Shown piece by piece: positions 25,564 to 26,702 of a stretch of DNA of 26,702 nt. The DNA comes from an uncultured Synechococcus sp. GTDB taxonomy: Bacteria; Cyanobacteriota; Cyanobacteriia; PCC-6307; Cyanobiaceae. Both the position numbers and the translations under genes were made by a program. The stretch is taken from positions 1 to 26,702 of the forward strand of contig CAJWIC010000001.1 in NCBI GenBank assembly GCA_913040905.1. Reading direction: 5' to 3'. Position 1 is the first letter of the stretch. Each line of letters begins with the position of its first letter. Below the pieces are notes generated by a model that was given only the letters and a program-made list of their open reading frames with translations, made no database searches and was not told the DNA's origin.

Positions 25564-26392
25564 CGCCGCTGGGGTGTTCCTGCTGGGGCTCGGGGCCCAG
25601 AAGGCCGGAACCTCATGGCTGCACGCTCAGCTGAACCGACGCCGGGATGCTGACTTCGGATTTCTGAAGGAGTACCACATCCATGACGCACTCACCCTGC
25701 CAGCCGCGGGGTTCTCAGGGAGGAGCCGCCGCTCACTATTGAAGCCGCGCACCTGGCGCCGTCAACGTTTTCTGGAACGACCGGAGCGTTACTACGCCTA
25801 CTTCACCAGCCTGCTGAAGCGTCCAGGCATCCAGCTCACCGGGGACATCACGCCCTCCTACAGCGGGCTCAGCTCCAACACCCTGCAGGCCATCCAAAGA
25901 GGCTTCGCAGCCCAGGACATTCCGGTGCGACCGGTGTTCCTGATGCGGGACCCGATTGAGCGCATCATCTCCAGCCTGCGCATGCACCGGCGCAAACAGG
26001 GCCTACGGGACAGCGCAGGAGAACTCCAAGCCCTGCATCAGCTCTGCCACGAGCGCCCCGACCGGATCACGTTACGCAGCGACTACGGCCACACCCTGCA
26101 GGCCCTGAAACAAGCCTTCGGCCTTGAACACTGCTTCATCGGCACCTACGAGACACTGTTTGATCAGAACTGCTGGTCTGAGCTCTGCCGGTTCCTCGAG
26201 ATCCCCTACGAAGAACCACAGTGGAATCAAGAGGTGAATGTGAGCCGCACCAACACAGCGCTACCAGACGAACTGCTGGCGAAACTGGGGCAATGGCAGG
26301 GTCCAACCCTGGAGGCTGTACAACTCCATTGCCCGGAGCTTGATCTCAAGCAGCTCTGGCCGACCGCCAGCCGCTGGTGTTGTGCGGGCTAG
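25547..26392 (+). CDS. Sulfotransferase family protein
   Basis: The 281-residue protein starts with GTG and has the PAPS 5'-phosphosulfate loop LGAQKAGTSWL at 15-25 and the 3'-phosphate motif FLMRDPIERIISSLRMH, which together define the sulfotransferase fold. TGDITPSYSGL resembles the heparan-sulfate-type sulfotransferase loop. No signal peptide or membrane helix is evident, so it acts in the cytoplasm or on lipid-linked precursors at the inner face. It overlaps kdsC by 17 bases, so it belongs to the Kdo gene set and may sulfate a surface glycan. The acceptor is unknown. It ends tail-to-tail with kdsB, sharing the 4 bases CTAG. Confidence 0.88.
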   Translation: MTGTTDAAGVFLLGLGAQKAGTSWLHAQLNRRRDADFGFLKEYHIHDALTLPAAGFSGRSRRSLLKPRTWRRQRFLERPERYYAYFTSLLKRPGIQLTGDITPSYSGLSSNTLQAIQRGFAAQDIPVRPVFLMRDPIERIISSLRMHRRKQGLRDSAGELQALHQLCHERPDRITLRSDYGHTLQALKQAFGLEHCFIGTYETLFDQNCWSELCRFLEIPYEEPQWNQEVNVSRTNTALPDELLAKLGQWQGPTLEAVQLHCPELDLKQLWPTASRWCCAG

Positions 26393-26702
26393 GCCGAGGG
26401 GCAGACCATGGATCGGGCCTGTTCCAGCTGCTCCGCCGTATCGACTGACAGAGAGGTCCCTGCGACGGGGAAGGTGGCAATGGTGTGACCAGCCTCGATG
26501 AGACGCAACTGCTCCAACCTCTCCAGATCCTCGAGCGGCGACGTCGGCAGCTGATCCCAGCTCGCCAGCACATCCCCCCGGAAGCCGTACATGCCCACAT
26601 GGCCCCAATACGTGGTGTGGCGGTGCCAGTCGACGGGATCCACGTCACGCACATGGGGAATCGCAGACCGCGAGAAATACAGAGCCCGCCCGTCATGGGC
26701 CA
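26389..26702 (-). CDS. kdsB: CMP-Kdo synthetase, C-terminal part (partial)
   Basis: The gene runs off the window edge; 103 codons remain, ending at the stop in 26389-26391. The peptide starts AHDGRALYFSRSAIPHVRD and contains GHVGMYGFRGDVLASW, SPLEDLERLEQLRLIEAG and VDTAEQLEQAR, the standard second half of 3-deoxy-manno-octulosonate cytidylyltransferase. This enzyme activates Kdo with CTP for transfer. The N-terminal CTP-binding half is missing only because of the window edge. It faces kdsD-kdsC and, with them, covers three of the four steps to CMP-Kdo. Confidence 0.92.
   Translation of the reverse strand, partial: AHDGRALYFSRSAIPHVRDVDPVDWHRHTTYWGHVGMYGFRGDVLASWDQLPTSPLEDLERLEQLRLIEAGHTIATFPVAGTSLSVDTAEQLEQARSMVCPSA

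Overview
The window looks like a gene-dense piece of a marine unicellular cyanobacterium of the Synechococcus type. The evidence is direct: a magnesium chelatase subunit, the ndhC-ndhK-ndhJ cluster, a rubredoxin-ycf48-psbE-psbF-psbL-psbJ photosystem II cluster, a NADH dehydrogenase-like/SelD fusion protein, high GC content, and very short or overlapping gene junctions. I place it near marine Synechococcus by family knowledge, not by a database search. No stretch over 300 bases lacks a gene; the longest gaps are about 50-155 bases. I see no tRNA, rRNA, CRISPR array, insertion sequence or phage gene.

Layout. Bases 1-155 hold the 3' end of chlD. Then come an MCE lipid-transport protein and its ABC ATPase (minus strand) and a membrane-anchored YvcK/CofD-like protein (plus strand). 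The latter runs tail-to-tail into ndhJ, ndhK and ndhC (minus strand). A short divergent promoter region separates ndhC from the plus-strand photosystem II assembly and cytochrome b559 genes, which end at a clear rho-independent terminator (about 7360-7385). From 18242 down to 7403 everything is on the minus strand: a parvulin-like protein, a type I secretion ABC exporter, its HlyD-type adaptor, a GT4 glycosyltransferase, hisS, and three nucleotide-sugar genes (UDP-xylose synthase, UDP-glucose dehydrogenase, UDP-glucuronate 4-epimerase). From 18333, galE and the SelD fusion are on the plus strand and converge, with a 56-base overlap, on a GT39-like membrane glycosyltransferase coupled to the CCA tRNA nucleotidyltransferase. 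The window ends with kdsD, kdsC and a sulfotransferase (plus strand) meeting kdsB (minus strand, cut by the window edge).

How the genes work together. Three themes dominate. The first is photosynthetic electron transport and its assembly (chlD, ndhCKJ, rubredoxin, Ycf48, PsbE/F/L/J). The second is cell-surface polysaccharide: UDP-glucose to UDP-glucuronate, then to UDP-xylose or UDP-galacturonate; UDP-galactose; the activated Kdo pathway; glycosyltransferases; and a sulfotransferase. The third is export: a type I exporter whose accessory domains look degenerate (cNMP-fold without its nucleotide-binding residues, C39-like domain without its His/Asp), next to a parvulin-like protein that lacks the usual histidines. 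The exporter-parvulin set and the Kdo-sulfotransferase cluster are the parts most worth a second look. The substrate of the exporter and the final sugar polymer cannot be told from this window.
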